A stretch of 39,085 nucleotides of DNA from Pirellulaceae bacterium (GTDB lineage: Bacteria; Planctomycetota; Planctomycetia; Pirellulales; Pirellulaceae): contig JADHUC010000083.1 in NCBI GenBank assembly GCA_016784735.1, forward strand, positions 1 through 39,085. Reading direction: 5' to 3'. Position numbers and translations under genes: made by a program. Of the stretch, positions 1-11,102 are shown in pieces; positions within the stretch are counted from its first letter, which is position 1; every line of letters begins with the position of its first letter. The notes beneath the pieces are model-generated. The model did not search any database. It was not told the origin of the DNA and worked only from the letters and a program-made list of their open reading frames with translations.

Positions 1-1064
1 TAGATCTTGTCGCCGGCACCGCTGATGTCCATTCGTTCGCTGAAGACCTCTTCGCCCGTTTCGGTGTTAATACACGTCGCGGCTCCGGATTGGTCGATGG
101 CGTACAGGTGCCCTTCAAAAAGGATCGGGGTACTCACGCGGGTGGTCCAGTTCCTTGTCCACAGCACGTGCGAGTTGGTAACGTCGCCGCGACCGCCGGT
201 TCGGATGGCCAACAACATGGCCTTGAACCGGCTGTTGATCACGTACGCGACTCCGTCGCTGGCGATCACCGACGGGCAGACGTAGTCCGACGGCTTGCTG
301 CAGAACCAGAGCTTCGTTCCCGTGAACGGGTCCAGTCCCAAAACCTGCAGCCGTTCGACAACCACCAATTCCTGACCGCCGTCCGCTGTCGTAACCACTA
401 AAGGCGTGCTCCACGAGTCGACGATACCGTCCACTCGCCATACTTCCCCGCCATCCGATTTTCGCAGAGCGCGGATCGACTGGCTTTCGGCACTGGCGTT
501 GACAATGATCAGGTCTTGGTAAAGGATCGGCGAGGCCCCAGTGCCCCATCGGTGCTTGTCCACTTCGGTGCCGACGCTGACCTGCCACAGCAGTTCACCA
601 TCTAGGCTGTACTTGAACAGGCCGGACTTGCCAAAGAAGAAGTACACGGCTTCGCCATCCGTGACGGGTGTGGCCGAAGCGTATCCGTGCAACGAGACGC
701 GTCCGCCATTGTATTCCGTCTCCGGCAGTTGGGGGGCGGTCGTCTTGTCCCAAACGACCTTGCCCGTCGCTCGATCCAAGCACAACGCGTGCAGCACGAG
801 CTTGCCTTGTTCGCCCGGTTCCTCTTGGTCCAATCCGTAGCCGCTGTAGGCGGTCAGGAAGATCTTGTCGCCCAAGGTGATCGGGCTCGATGCGCCGAAG
901 CCCGGCAGCGGCGTCTTCCAGACAATGTTCTCACTCGCACTCCAAGTTGCCGGCAGACCCGTGTCGTCGGAAATGCCCGTTCCGTCGGGGCCCCGGAAAC
1001 CAGTCCAATCGGCTCCGGCAAAAAACGCGACACACAAGGCGGCAATCGTCATCTGTCGATACAT
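1..1064 (-). CDS. Secreted PQQ-like (BamB-type) beta-propeller protein, C-terminus cut by the window edge
   Basis: The frame opens with an ATG at 1064 and stays open to base 1, giving about 354 residues with no stop, so the C-terminus lies outside the window. The N-terminus (MYRQMTIAALCVAFFAGADW) reads as a short signal peptide. What follows is a repeated pattern typical of PQQ-like/BamB propellers: W-x-x-FRGPDG, IVWKTPLPG, RATGKVVWD, GEVWRVDG, TGTKLW and TETGEEVF, i.e. blade-closing Trp-rich strands. It is clearly a paralogue of the protein at 17997-19271 (shared pattern W-T-x-[FY]-RGP, DxTGLP, EN[IV]VWKTP[LI]PG, SSP, GD-[KR]-I). No catalytic residues are evident. In planctomycetes such proteins are usually periplasmic and of unknown role. 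I infer a secreted scaffold or binding propeller rather than a quinoprotein dehydrogenase, because the dehydrogenase cytochrome and cysteine-pair features are not seen in the visible part. Confidence 0.88.
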   Translation of the reverse strand, partial: MYRQMTIAALCVAFFAGADWTGFRGPDGTGISDDTGLPATWSASENIVWKTPLPGFGASSPITLGDKIFLTAYSGYGLDQEEPGEQGKLVLHALCLDRATGKVVWDKTTAPQLPETEYNGGRVSLHGYASATPVTDGEAVYFFFGKSGLFKYSLDGELLWQVSVGTEVDKHRWGTGASPILYQDLIIVNASAESQSIRALRKSDGGEVWRVDGIVDSWSTPLVVTTADGGQELVVVERLQVLGLDPFTGTKLWFCSKPSDYVCPSVIASDGVAYVINSRFKAMLLAIRTGGRGDVTNSHVLWTRNWTTRVSTPILFEGHLYAIDQSGAATCINTETGEEVFSERMDISGAGDKI

Positions 1065-1250
1065 GGTGTTTCTCTCCGCTCGATCAAGGTTTGGTGGTGG
1101 ACAGGTGGGAACGCGAGGATTCTTTGGCCTGGCCCTGCGGGTCGCTCCGCGCGCGTTGGGAATATCATACCATCCCGCCGCCACGATCGCACGTGGACAA
1201 TCCGTCTCGCATCGCTCATCATCCGGTGTTATGTCGTTCTGTGCAGATTG

Positions 1251-1296
1251 TGGGGCACGTTTCCAACGTGCCAGGCACGATGGAATCGTGCCCCAC
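1251..1296. repeat. Dispersed palindromic repeat, GGCACGTT/GGCACGAT family, copy 1
   Basis: Two adjacent hairpins, GGCACGTT-tcc-AACGTGCC and GGCACGAT-gga-ATCGTGCC, are enclosed by TGGGGCACG at the left and CGTGCCCCA at the right, so the whole element is also palindromic. Related copies lie at 2617-2664, 19281-19303 and 30770-30827. It sits between the end of the LRR lipoprotein gene and the start of the propeller gene. Confidence 0.9.
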
Positions 1297-1311
1297 TATG
1301 GCTGCGTTGAG

Positions 1312-2562
1312 CTAATCCGATCGAATCGAACAATCAGGTAGGGCGGTACGAAGGCGGTTCATTCCTTCCTCGCCGATGCCGGTTTGCGTTAGCACCATTT
1401 CCTTCAGCGAGGTCAATTTGGCGAGGGCATCGACCGCTTGATCCGTGAGCCGCGTTTCGCTCAGGTTCAAGCTTTCAAGGTGTGTCATCCCCGCGAGATG
1501 GACCACTTCGGCGTCGCTAATGCCTGACTGCGACATGTTCAGCGCAACCAACTTCTCCGGATGTGGCAGTTTGGCCAGCGCGGTACCCTTAGTGCCAAAC
1601 GCATCCCTGAGCGTCAATCGCTGGAGGTTGTCGTAATTGGCTAGCACCGCCAGCCCCGTATCGGTCACGTTCGACGCTTGGTAAATCGTCAAATCAACAA
1701 GCGACAACCGATCGAGCCCCGCAACGCCTGCGTCAGTGATATCGCAGTTGTCCAGAGAGAGCGTGGCGAGTTGTTCCATTCCGGTGACGGCCGCTAGAAC
1801 GTCGTCGGTAACCTCGGGGCCGCCGATTTTGAGTGTGCGAAGCGTGTCTTTCTTGGCCAAAGCCTCGATACCCGACTTCGTGACCTCGCGGCAGTTGCGA
1901 AGGTCCAGTTCGGTCAGTTGGGGAAGTGCCAGCAGCGTACCGATTCCAGCGTCGGTCAGCTTGGTTACCCCGCTGAGCCGGACTGCTCGCAAATCGGACA
2001 GTTTCGCCAGCGTATGCATGGACGCGTCGCTGACTTGGGAGGAAAGACGCAGGTCGATGACCTTGAGTGACGTGAGCGTGGTGAATTGCGAGATTCCCTT
2101 GTCGCCAATCATCGTGTTGCGCAGGGCCAGCGAGGTCAAAGGCGTTTGCTTGGCAATCCGCGGTACCAACTGGTCGGTGATGTCAGGGCCCTCGAGCGTC
2201 AGCGATGCCAGCTTGGGAAAGGCAAGGATCACCTCCATCCAAGCGTCCTTGACCCAGCTTCGATTCGCCGCGGTGTCAATTCCGATTACATTGCCGTCGC
2301 CATCTTCCTTGATTGCGACGCCAAGATCCGTGGCCAACTGTATCGCGGCCGCAATCTGTTCTGCTGTGTACGCCGGTGCTTTGGGTGCAGGTTCGGGTTC
2401 GGTCGCTGTAGCAGGCTCCGCCTCAACCGGCTCCGGCTCCGCGACGGGCCCGGGTGCGTCGGTCGCCATTTTGTCGGGTCGACCTACCGGGCCCTCGGCG
2501 CGCGGACATCCAGCCAAGATAAGACCCATACTCAGACAAATGGCGATACCGGTCTTCTTCAT
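1312..2562 (-). CDS. Leucine-rich-repeat lipoprotein
   Basis: The 416-residue product starts with a lipoprotein signal peptide whose lipobox LILAGC puts the acylated Cys at residue 19. A Pro/Glu/Ala linker follows to about residue 70 (PVAEPEPVEAEPATATEPEP). From about residue 110 to the end the sequence is a chain of roughly 24-residue leucine-rich repeats of the cysteine-containing/F-box-like bacterial type, for example LTELDLRNCREVT, LATLSLDNCDITDAG and LESLNLSETRLTDQA. Such repeats form a curved solenoid used for protein binding. I infer an envelope-anchored binding protein with unknown partner. It lies 118 bases downstream of the Gfo/Idh/MocA gene, separated from it by a palindromic repeat, so co-transcription is uncertain. 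Confidence 0.87.
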   Translation of the reverse strand: MKKTGIAICLSMGLILAGCPRAEGPVGRPDKMATDAPGPVAEPEPVEAEPATATEPEPAPKAPAYTAEQIAAAIQLATDLGVAIKEDGDGNVIGIDTAANRSWVKDAWMEVILAFPKLASLTLEGPDITDQLVPRIAKQTPLTSLALRNTMIGDKGISQFTTLTSLKVIDLRLSSQVSDASMHTLAKLSDLRAVRLSGVTKLTDAGIGTLLALPQLTELDLRNCREVTKSGIEALAKKDTLRTLKIGGPEVTDDVLAAVTGMEQLATLSLDNCDITDAGVAGLDRLSLVDLTIYQASNVTDTGLAVLANYDNLQRLTLRDAFGTKGTALAKLPHPEKLVALNMSQSGISDAEVVHLAGMTHLESLNLSETRLTDQAVDALAKLTSLKEMVLTQTGIGEEGMNRLRTALPDCSIRSD

Positions 2563-2616
2563 CGCTCAACCTACGCTTTCGTGATTTTCGGAGATCCTCG
2601 TAGCCGCGCGCGTCAT

Positions 2617-2664
2617 GTGGGGCACGTTGCCAACGTGCCTCGGCACGATGGAATCGTGCCCCAC
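2617..2664. repeat. Dispersed palindromic repeat, GGCACGTT/GGCACGAT family, copy 2
   Basis: The two-hairpin design is the same as at 1251-1296: GTGGGGCACGTT-gcc-AACGTGCC followed by GGCACGAT-gga-ATCGTGCCCCAC. It occupies the gap just after the stop of the Gfo/Idh/MocA gene and could form a strong stem at the end of that transcript. Confidence 0.9.
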
Positions 2665-2680
2665 GTAAGGTCGCGCCGTA

Positions 2681-4000
2681 TCAGGCGGGCAGCTCAAAGC
2701 CCTCGCGGCGAGGATACGGATAATCTCGCCACTTGTTGGCTTCGTCGCTTCCGACGAATTCCCATTTCTGTGGATCCCATTTGAGCGACTTCCCACCGAG
2801 TTCTGCGCCGTGCAGGTAAGCGATGTTGCCCAGGTGACAGACGGCAACGGTGCGCGCCCCCGTTTCGATCGGGCAGTTCGGCTGCTTGCGGCTGAGGATG
2901 CAGTTCACCCAATCCTGGCGATGGCCCGAGTGGCTCCCGCCCGGTGCTTCGTACAAGTGGATTTCGTCATCGGCGATCGGCTTCTTGATGATGTCTTCGG
3001 GATTGCTTTGCAGTTTGCCTCGGTTCACGAGGATTTCGCCGTCGGTACCGATGAACTTCACGCCACCGCTGGTGCCGTGGACAACCTCGACGCCATTCTC
3101 GTAGACGAATTTCACGCCGCGTCCCAACGCCGGCTTTTCCGGCGGAACGATTTCGACCGGCCCCGAATTGTCCATGCCGAGTCCCCATTGCGCGATGTCG
3201 AAGTGGTGGGCTCCCCAGTCGGTCATGCCGCCGCCGCCATACTCACAGAAGTTGCGCCACGAGGGAAAGTGGTTGTGCACGCCGCGCGGGCTGAGCACCG
3301 AGCTGTAGGGGCGCATCGGCGCGGCACCCAGCCACCGTTCCCAATCCAATCCCGGTTCCATCTCTTCTTCCGGCAGGTTGCAGGGACGCGGCGGGCCCCC
3401 GACGTCGACGATGACTTGCTTGATATCGCCGATCCGTCCGTTCTGTACCAACTCGCACGCGTAGCGGAAATTCTTGCTCGCTCGCTGTTGGCTGCCCGTC
3501 TGGAAAATGATGTCCGATGCGTTCACGGCATCCATGACGGCCTTGGCTTCCATCAGGTTGTTCGTCAGCGGCTTCTCGCAGTAGAGGTCCTTGCCGGCCT
3601 TGCATGCGGCAAGAATCACTAGCGCGTGCCAGTGGTCAGGCGTGGCGCAAGCGACGGCATCGATATCATCACGCGTCAGGATCTCGCGGAAGTCGTTGTG
3701 CGCCGCGCAATCCGTGTTGCCGTACGCGTCGTCGACCCGCTTCTTGCCGGCATCGCGGCGAGTCGTGTCCACGTCGGAAACTGCGACTACTTTGACTTCC
3801 GGCATGCGCAGGAAGTGCGGCAGGTGCGATCCGTACATCATCTTGCCGATGCCGATCGTGCCCAGCACGATCTTCTCGTTGGCCGGGGCGTTATTGTCAT
3901 CTCCCAAAACATGGCGAGGAATTATCATCGGCGCCGCCAACGAAGCGGCCATCCCCGAAATGAAACCACGACGCGACAAGCGAATGCGGCGTTTACTCAT
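2681..4000 (-). CDS. Tat-exported Gfo/Idh/MocA-family oxidoreductase
   Basis: The 439-residue product begins with a twin-arginine signal (SRRGFISG, residues 9-16, then a hydrophobic Ala-rich stretch), so it is probably exported folded with its cofactor. The Rossmann fold starts near residue 44 (IVLGTIGIGKM, a variant of the G-x-G-x-x-G dinucleotide motif). The family hallmark EKPL is at residues 142-145, after CATPDHWH. The C-terminal half holds the usual alpha/beta substrate domain (GGGGMTDWGAHHFDIAQW). AAGGAG-type ribosome binding sequence (AGGAG) sits 6 bases before the ATG. Members oxidise or reduce sugars, inositols and related polyols with NAD(P). The substrate cannot be read from the sequence. 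The family is strongly expanded in planctomycetes. Confidence 0.92.
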   Translation of the reverse strand: MSKRRIRLSRRGFISGMAASLAAPMIIPRHVLGDDNNAPANEKIVLGTIGIGKMMYGSHLPHFLRMPEVKVVAVSDVDTTRRDAGKKRVDDAYGNTDCAAHNDFREILTRDDIDAVACATPDHWHALVILAACKAGKDLYCEKPLTNNLMEAKAVMDAVNASDIIFQTGSQQRASKNFRYACELVQNGRIGDIKQVIVDVGGPPRPCNLPEEEMEPGLDWERWLGAAPMRPYSSVLSPRGVHNHFPSWRNFCEYGGGGMTDWGAHHFDIAQWGLGMDNSGPVEIVPPEKPALGRGVKFVYENGVEVVHGTSGGVKFIGTDGEILVNRGKLQSNPEDIIKKPIADDEIHLYEAPGGSHSGHRQDWVNCILSRKQPNCPIETGARTVAVCHLGNIAYLHGAELGGKSLKWDPQKWEFVGSDEANKWRDYPYPRREGFELPA

Positions 4001-4185
4001 AAGAATCTCCTTGTCTATTTAAGGCATCAGACTCAGCCGCCAAAGCGACCAGCTATGAGTCTAATCAGAGGGCGCATCGAATCAATGTCCCCTGGCGGCA
4101 AAAGGGCCTTGACTTTCGACGCACTGTTTGGGACACCGTAGGATCTCCGACAAAGTGAGTTCGTGATCCTGCCAGTGCGTCGTCC

Positions 4186-4281
4186 CGTTTAACCCGAAGC
4201 CGGAGGCGATGGCGGGAAGCGGAATCCATGGTCCACGAGCGACGCCCGCCATCGCCATCGCCTTCGGCTTCGGGTTAAACG
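4186..4281. repeat. Long palindromic repeat, TTTAACCCGAAGCC family, copy 1
   Basis: Near-perfect inverted arms of about 27 bases (left begins CGTTTAACCCGAAGCC, right ends GGCTTCGGGTTAAACG) surround a 40-base centre that also contains GGCGGG/CCCGCC. It lies in the 361-base gap between two divergent genes (4001-4361). Apart from this element I see nothing gene-like in that gap. A related, disrupted copy is at 34616-34842. Confidence 0.9.
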
Positions 4282-4361
4282 AGGAAGTTGTCTGGTCCAC
4301 GATTTTAGACGCTTGCGCTGTTGCGTGGCGGTCGTTGGCAGTTCCTCCAGAGGAGCCCACA

Positions 4362-5654
4362 GTGCTACATAAGCTGTCAGATATTCGCCTGTCCGTCTTT
4401 TTTCTGATGACGCTTGCAGCGTATACCGGCCACCGAGCGAGCGGTCAACAACCCCAGCATACGGCGGACGAGCAGGAAATCCTCGCGGCGGCAGAGCGAA
4501 TTCACCGAGAAGCGGTCACGATCGACACGCACGTGGATATTGCAGGCGCCGAATATGCAACCGAAAGACTCGATCCGGGGATCGACAATCCAAAACTCAA
4601 GTGCGACTTGGTAAAGATGGTACAAGGCGGCGTGGATGCAGTGTTCCTGGCCGTGTGGATAGGACAAGGGAAACGCGACGCCGACGGATACAAACGGGCC
4701 TACGACAATGCGATCACACAATTCAAGGCGATTCATCGACTTGCCGAAAACATGTATCCAGACCGCTGCCAGTTGGCCGTGTCGCCCGATGGTGCCGAAC
4801 GGATCATTGCAGGCGGCAAGCGAGCGGTGACGATCGGTGTCGAGAACGGATACGCAATCGGCGAAGATCTGTCGAACGTCCGCAAGTTCTATGATCTCGG
4901 AGCCCGGTATATCACCTTGAGCCATGTCGGTCACAACCAGATATGCGATTCGAGCAATCCCAGTTCAAAGCTCGGTGACGAACAGAGTGAACACAATGGT
5001 CTCAGTCCGTTTGGCCGTCAGGTTGTGGTTGAAATGAACCGGCTAGGAATGATGGTGGACGTCTCGCACATATCGTCTGAATCCTTCCAGGACGTCATTG
5101 ATTTGTCTCGGGCACCCGTGATCGCCTCGCATTCGGGCTGCCGGGCCTTGAGTGACAATCCCAGAAACCTGGACGACCGGCAGCTTGAGGCCCTGGCCAA
5201 GAACGGCGGGGTGATCCAGATTGTCGCGTTGGACGCCTATCTCAAAGCGCCATCTCCCGAACGTCGCCACGCCGTCAAGGATCTGGCCACAAGAATCGGC
5301 ATTCCCACCGGCCCTCTTGGTGCCAGGCTCAGCGAAGCCACCGCCAGTCAACGGCGACAATTCCGAGAGGGTGAGAGGGAAGTGGACCAGCAATTCCCGC
5401 CCGCCGGTCTGAAGGACTACGTCGATCATATCGACCATGCGGCGAAAGTTGCCGGCATCCACCACGTGGGTATCGGCACCGATTTCGATGGCGGCGGCGG
5501 GATACGGGGCTTCAACGATCACTCCCAGGCGCGGAACGTGACCGTCGAACTTGTGCGGCGCGGGTATTCCGAAGAGGCGATCAAGAAGATCTGGGGCGGT
5601 AATATCCTGCGTGTGTGGCGCGAAGCGGAAAAAGTGGCAGCGGAATTGCAGTAG
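4362..5654 (+). CDS. Membrane dipeptidase (peptidase family M19, renal-dipeptidase-like), secreted
   Basis: The frame is open from 4209, but that upstream part is palindromic repeat DNA. I choose the GTG at 4362 because AGAGGAG precedes it by 7 bases and because it gives a proper signal peptide (LSVFFLMTLAAYTG). The resulting 430-residue protein has the M19 zinc-site landmarks: DTHVD (residues 55-59), a Glu in GVENGYAIG, LSHVGHN, the VDVSHIS segment, SHSGCRALSDNPRN and the C-terminal GIGTDFDGGGG. M19 enzymes are metal-dependent hydrolases that cleave dipeptides, including D-amino-acid dipeptides. Length agrees with the family. I infer periplasmic dipeptide breakdown. It stands alone on the plus strand and converges with the SixA gene. 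Confidence 0.92.
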   Translation: MLHKLSDIRLSVFFLMTLAAYTGHRASGQQPQHTADEQEILAAAERIHREAVTIDTHVDIAGAEYATERLDPGIDNPKLKCDLVKMVQGGVDAVFLAVWIGQGKRDADGYKRAYDNAITQFKAIHRLAENMYPDRCQLAVSPDGAERIIAGGKRAVTIGVENGYAIGEDLSNVRKFYDLGARYITLSHVGHNQICDSSNPSSKLGDEQSEHNGLSPFGRQVVVEMNRLGMMVDVSHISSESFQDVIDLSRAPVIASHSGCRALSDNPRNLDDRQLEALAKNGGVIQIVALDAYLKAPSPERRHAVKDLATRIGIPTGPLGARLSEATASQRRQFREGEREVDQQFPPAGLKDYVDHIDHAAKVAGIHHVGIGTDFDGGGGIRGFNDHSQARNVTVELVRRGYSEEAIKKIWGGNILRVWREAEKVAAELQ

Positions 5655-5762
5655 GGAATTCCGTGGAGGATCCTACCTCTCTCCCTTCGCTGCCCCTCGG
5701 CGCTTTCGTTCGCGTTCCAGGCGTTTGCGGTTTTCTTCGGCCAGTATTCTTGAAACGGCCCA

Positions 5763-6275
5763 CTAGGTAGAAGTCTCGTTTGGCAGTTCCTTCGGCAGCC
5801 ACAGATTCACCAGGCTGCCGGTCGGCGAGTCCGCCAGTTCTTTCCAACTGCTGATATCGAACTGGATGTGAGCCAGTGCCGCCGTCGGCATCCGTTCGCC
5901 ACACCCGGTCAAGAAGTCCAACAGCGATTCCAGCCCAGGATTATGGCCCACCACCATCACCAGGTCATTCTCGTCAGATACCTGCTTGAGGTGCTCGATG
6001 TACTGCCGGGGGTGGCCGTGATAGAAGCTGTCGGTCAGTTCGACTTCGCCACGATAGCCGCAACCGCCGGCCACCTTCGACGCCGTTTTGCGCGCCCGCT
6101 TGGCAGTGGAACTGACGATCAGATCCGGCGTCAGTTGCTCGTCTTTCAGCAGCTTGCCCATTCGTGGAGCGTCCCGCTTACCGCGACCGTTAAGCGGGCG
6201 ATCGTGGTCCGTCAACGTCGGATCGCTCCAACTAGATTTCGCGTGGCGCAACAGCAACAACGTTTTCATGGTCAT
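5763..6275 (-). CDS. SixA-type histidine phosphatase (phosphoglycerate-mutase superfamily)
   Basis: The 170-residue protein has the histidine-phosphatase signature near its start (LLLRHAKSSW, catalytic His in RHA). It continues with the SixA-like DHDRPLNGRGKRDAPRMG and carries the second catalytic His in VMVVGHNPGLESLLDFL. SixA removes phosphate from phosphohistidine proteins. The physiological substrate here is unknown. The first ATG overlaps the stop of the upstream ROK kinase gene by 4 bases (ATGA), which suggests translational coupling. A second ATG two codons later is an alternative start. Confidence 0.9.
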   Translation of the reverse strand: MTMKTLLLLRHAKSSWSDPTLTDHDRPLNGRGKRDAPRMGKLLKDEQLTPDLIVSSTAKRARKTASKVAGGCGYRGEVELTDSFYHGHPRQYIEHLKQVSDENDLVMVVGHNPGLESLLDFLTGCGERMPTAALAHIQFDISSWKELADSPTGSLVNLWLPKELPNETST

Positions 6276-7288
6276 TCGTCAACGGTTTCAGTATCGTCGC
6301 GGTCAAGGCTCGTCGAAAGGCACTCTGCGGCCCAGGCCGCGGCTCCCAGCACCGATGCGTCGTCGCCCAGTTGTGCGGGTAGGACTTCGAACAGCTTGGC
6401 GAACGGTGCCATCGCCCGATTTCTTGCCGTCTCGCCGACGATTTCGACAAAGATGTCCGGCATCGCTTCGACCAAGCCCCCGCCCAGCACCACCACGTCG
6501 GGCAGCATCAAGTTGACCGCGTCGCCGACGACCACGCCGATTTTCTCGGCGGCCCGGCGAACGATCAACTCCACTGCCTCGTCACCTGCCTTGATCGACT
6601 CGGATAACGCAGCACTGCGGATGTCCTTGAGACTGACGCCAGCGTTCTCGCGCAGGTGTGGCGCTTCGCCTCGATAGGCCGCCTTGGCCGCTTCGGCCGC
6701 AATGGCCAACCGGCTGGCTTCCGTCTCCAGGCAACCGTAGCGGCCACAACCGCAGAGTTGACCGTTCGAGTTGACCTGGACGTGACCAATCTCCAGGCAC
6801 GAACTGAGCTTGCCGCGGAATATCTTGCCGTCGTAGACGCAGCCACCTCCGATGCCAGTGCCTGGGAAAACCCCAACGACGCACCGCGCACCGCGAGCCG
6901 CGCCGAAGCGATATTCGCCGAAAACACCAACGTCGACGTCGTTGGCGATAGCGGCTCCGCATCCAAATTCTCGCTCAAGCGATTCTTTCAGCGGCATGTC
7001 TTCCCAGCCCAGGTTGACCGCTTCCAGAAGCGTGCCCTTTTCCATGTCAATGGGGCCGGGAAAACCCACGCCGATTCCGCCCAACTCGTCAGCCGAGACT
7101 TCGGCGACCTCCAATGCCTTACGAATCGTCTTCACGATCCGTTCCAAGCCCATCTGCGAGCCGCCATGCCCCTTTGTGCGTTTGCGGTCGCGTCCCACGG
7201 GCTGGAAACGGGAGTCATACACGGTGGCCAGCATCTTCGTGCCACCCAAGTCGAACCCAACCCAGTACGGCGGTTTGCGTGCGTCCAT
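6272..7288 (-). CDS. ROK-family sugar kinase (glucokinase-like)
   Basis: The 338-residue protein starts with the ATP-phosphate motif DLGGTKM (residues 13-19). It has ANDVDVG with the catalytic-base Asp, a second phosphate loop GTGIGGG (144-149) and the ROK zinc site EIGHV...CGCGRYGC (His169, Cys179, Cys181, Cys186) followed by LETEAS. These residues are all intact, so it should be an active hexose kinase. ROK members include glucokinases, fructokinases and N-acetylhexosamine kinases, and the sugar is not decided here. There is no N-terminal helix-turn-helix, so it is not a ROK repressor. The ATG is preceded by GGAAGGA. It overlaps the SixA phosphatase gene downstream. Confidence 0.92.
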   Translation of the reverse strand: MDARKPPYWVGFDLGGTKMLATVYDSRFQPVGRDRKRTKGHGGSQMGLERIVKTIRKALEVAEVSADELGGIGVGFPGPIDMEKGTLLEAVNLGWEDMPLKESLEREFGCGAAIANDVDVGVFGEYRFGAARGARCVVGVFPGTGIGGGCVYDGKIFRGKLSSCLEIGHVQVNSNGQLCGCGRYGCLETEASRLAIAAEAAKAAYRGEAPHLRENAGVSLKDIRSAALSESIKAGDEAVELIVRRAAEKIGVVVGDAVNLMLPDVVVLGGGLVEAMPDIFVEIVGETARNRAMAPFAKLFEVLPAQLGDDASVLGAAAWAAECLSTSLDRDDTETVDE

Positions 7289-7643
7289 TGTGGTCCTTCC
7301 ATCCTTGCGTGGGAATGTTCAGAGTAGAACAATGTCAATAGCACTAGGATACCAGAGTCTGAAAGTGATGCGACGGGGTGCTATAGCGAACCCAGGAAGA
7401 AAAACGGGGCCGTTGCAGCCCTTCCGTCGATCAATTACACTCCACCTTCTTGCTAGCGGCTGCAGACGACAAAGGAGGCACTCGCCGACGAACACACCCA
7501 ATCCTGCACTGGCTCTCGGGATCGTCGGCGTCTTTCCTCCTTGATGCAATCGTGATTGCCCTCCACACGAACTGCGAGCGTAGTGAACAAAAGAACATCG
7601 GTGTTTTTTGTCTGTGTGTCAGCGGAGATAGGGTTACAGGGAC
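7289..7643. other. Intergenic region between divergent ROK kinase and hppA
   Basis: These 355 bases separate two divergent genes and must hold the promoters of both. I see no convincing gene, tRNA or riboswitch fold. Short reading frames here lack ribosome binding sites and recognisable protein sequence. No clear sigma-70 -35/-10 pair could be assigned by eye. Confidence 0.5.
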
Positions 7644-10298
<2,655 letters not shown>

Positions 10299-10324
10299 CT
10301 CGTACGATGGTCAACGGAAGAGAC

Positions 10325-10354
10325 AAGCCCACGGTCGATGCCGTGGGCTTTTTT
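10325..10354 (+). terminator. Rho-independent terminator of hppA
   Basis: A perfect 10-bp stem, AAGCCCACGG with loop tcgatg and CCGTGGGCTT, is followed directly by further T residues (six Ts in total from the stem end). It begins 27 bases after the hppA stop codon. Confidence 0.93.
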
Positions 10355-10450
10355 CGTGTCCCAATAGAATTCGTGGCCGCCAATGCCACCGTTGGCTTGG
10401 GGCGGCAGGCGTCTCCCCCGATTAGCTGTTTTCAAGCCACCGACAAATCG

Positions 10451-10927
10451 CTAATGCCCCAGTTCCTTCAACGCTTCCATCACCTGATCGTCGTGCCCGT
10501 CCACTTTGACACGTTGCCAGACCTTAGCCACCTTGCCGGCCGCGTCGATCAGGTACGTCGAACGCTGGATGCCCATCTTCTTCTTGCCGTACATGTTCTT
10601 CTCGCGCCACGCCCCATATTTCTCGGCTACCTTGTGATCGGGATCGGCCAGCAAGCGGAAGTTCAACTCGTATTTATCGCGGAACTTCGCATGCCTCTCC
10701 ACCGAGTCGGGGCTGACGCCCAGCACCGTGGCCCCCAACCCTTCGATCGCCGCTTTGCGATCGCGAAATGCGCAGGCTTCTCGTGTACACCCCGGCGTAT
10801 CGTCTTTGGGATAGAAGTACAGAACCACCGGCGAGCCATTCAGTTCCGAGAGCCTCACCTTGGTGCCGTCGTCCGCCGCCAACGTAAATGCCGGGGCCTT
10901 CTTACCTTCTGCGACCCAATCAGCCAT
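10451..10927 (-). CDS. bcp: Thioredoxin-dependent peroxiredoxin, Bcp/PrxQ type
   Basis: The 158-residue protein has the Bcp active site FYPKDDTPGCTREACAFRD. The peroxidatic Cys (PGC) and resolving Cys are four residues apart (C-x4-C), as in two-Cys PrxQ enzymes that reduce peroxides and are recycled by thioredoxin. The ATG at 10927 is preferred over the TTG one codon earlier because GAGGAG lies 7 bases ahead of it. Length is normal. It is cytoplasmic, monocistronic and convergent with hppA. Confidence 0.95.
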   Translation of the reverse strand: MADWVAEGKKAPAFTLAADDGTKVRLSELNGSPVVLYFYPKDDTPGCTREACAFRDRKAAIEGLGATVLGVSPDSVERHAKFRDKYELNFRLLADPDHKVAEKYGAWREKNMYGKKKMGIQRSTYLIDAAGKVAKVWQRVKVDGHDDQVMEALKELGH

Positions 10928-11102
10928 CAAATTACTCCTCGTCTGACGATTGTCATATCTGTTCTTTGATCGCCGTAGTGCGTATCATATATAGACAGCA
11001 AACCGGAAACAAAGGAGAGATTCAACAATAGCAATGCCGAAAACAAGTGGGCGAGAGTCACTTTTCGACTCTTGGACTCTGTGGCTTTTCAACTCTTTAC
11101 AG

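Noticed and set aside
11041-11102. Possible ssrA promoter (TTGGAC at 11072 with a CTTTAC-like -10)
   Set aside because: The spacing to the RNA start is too short and the -10 is poor. I could not support it.
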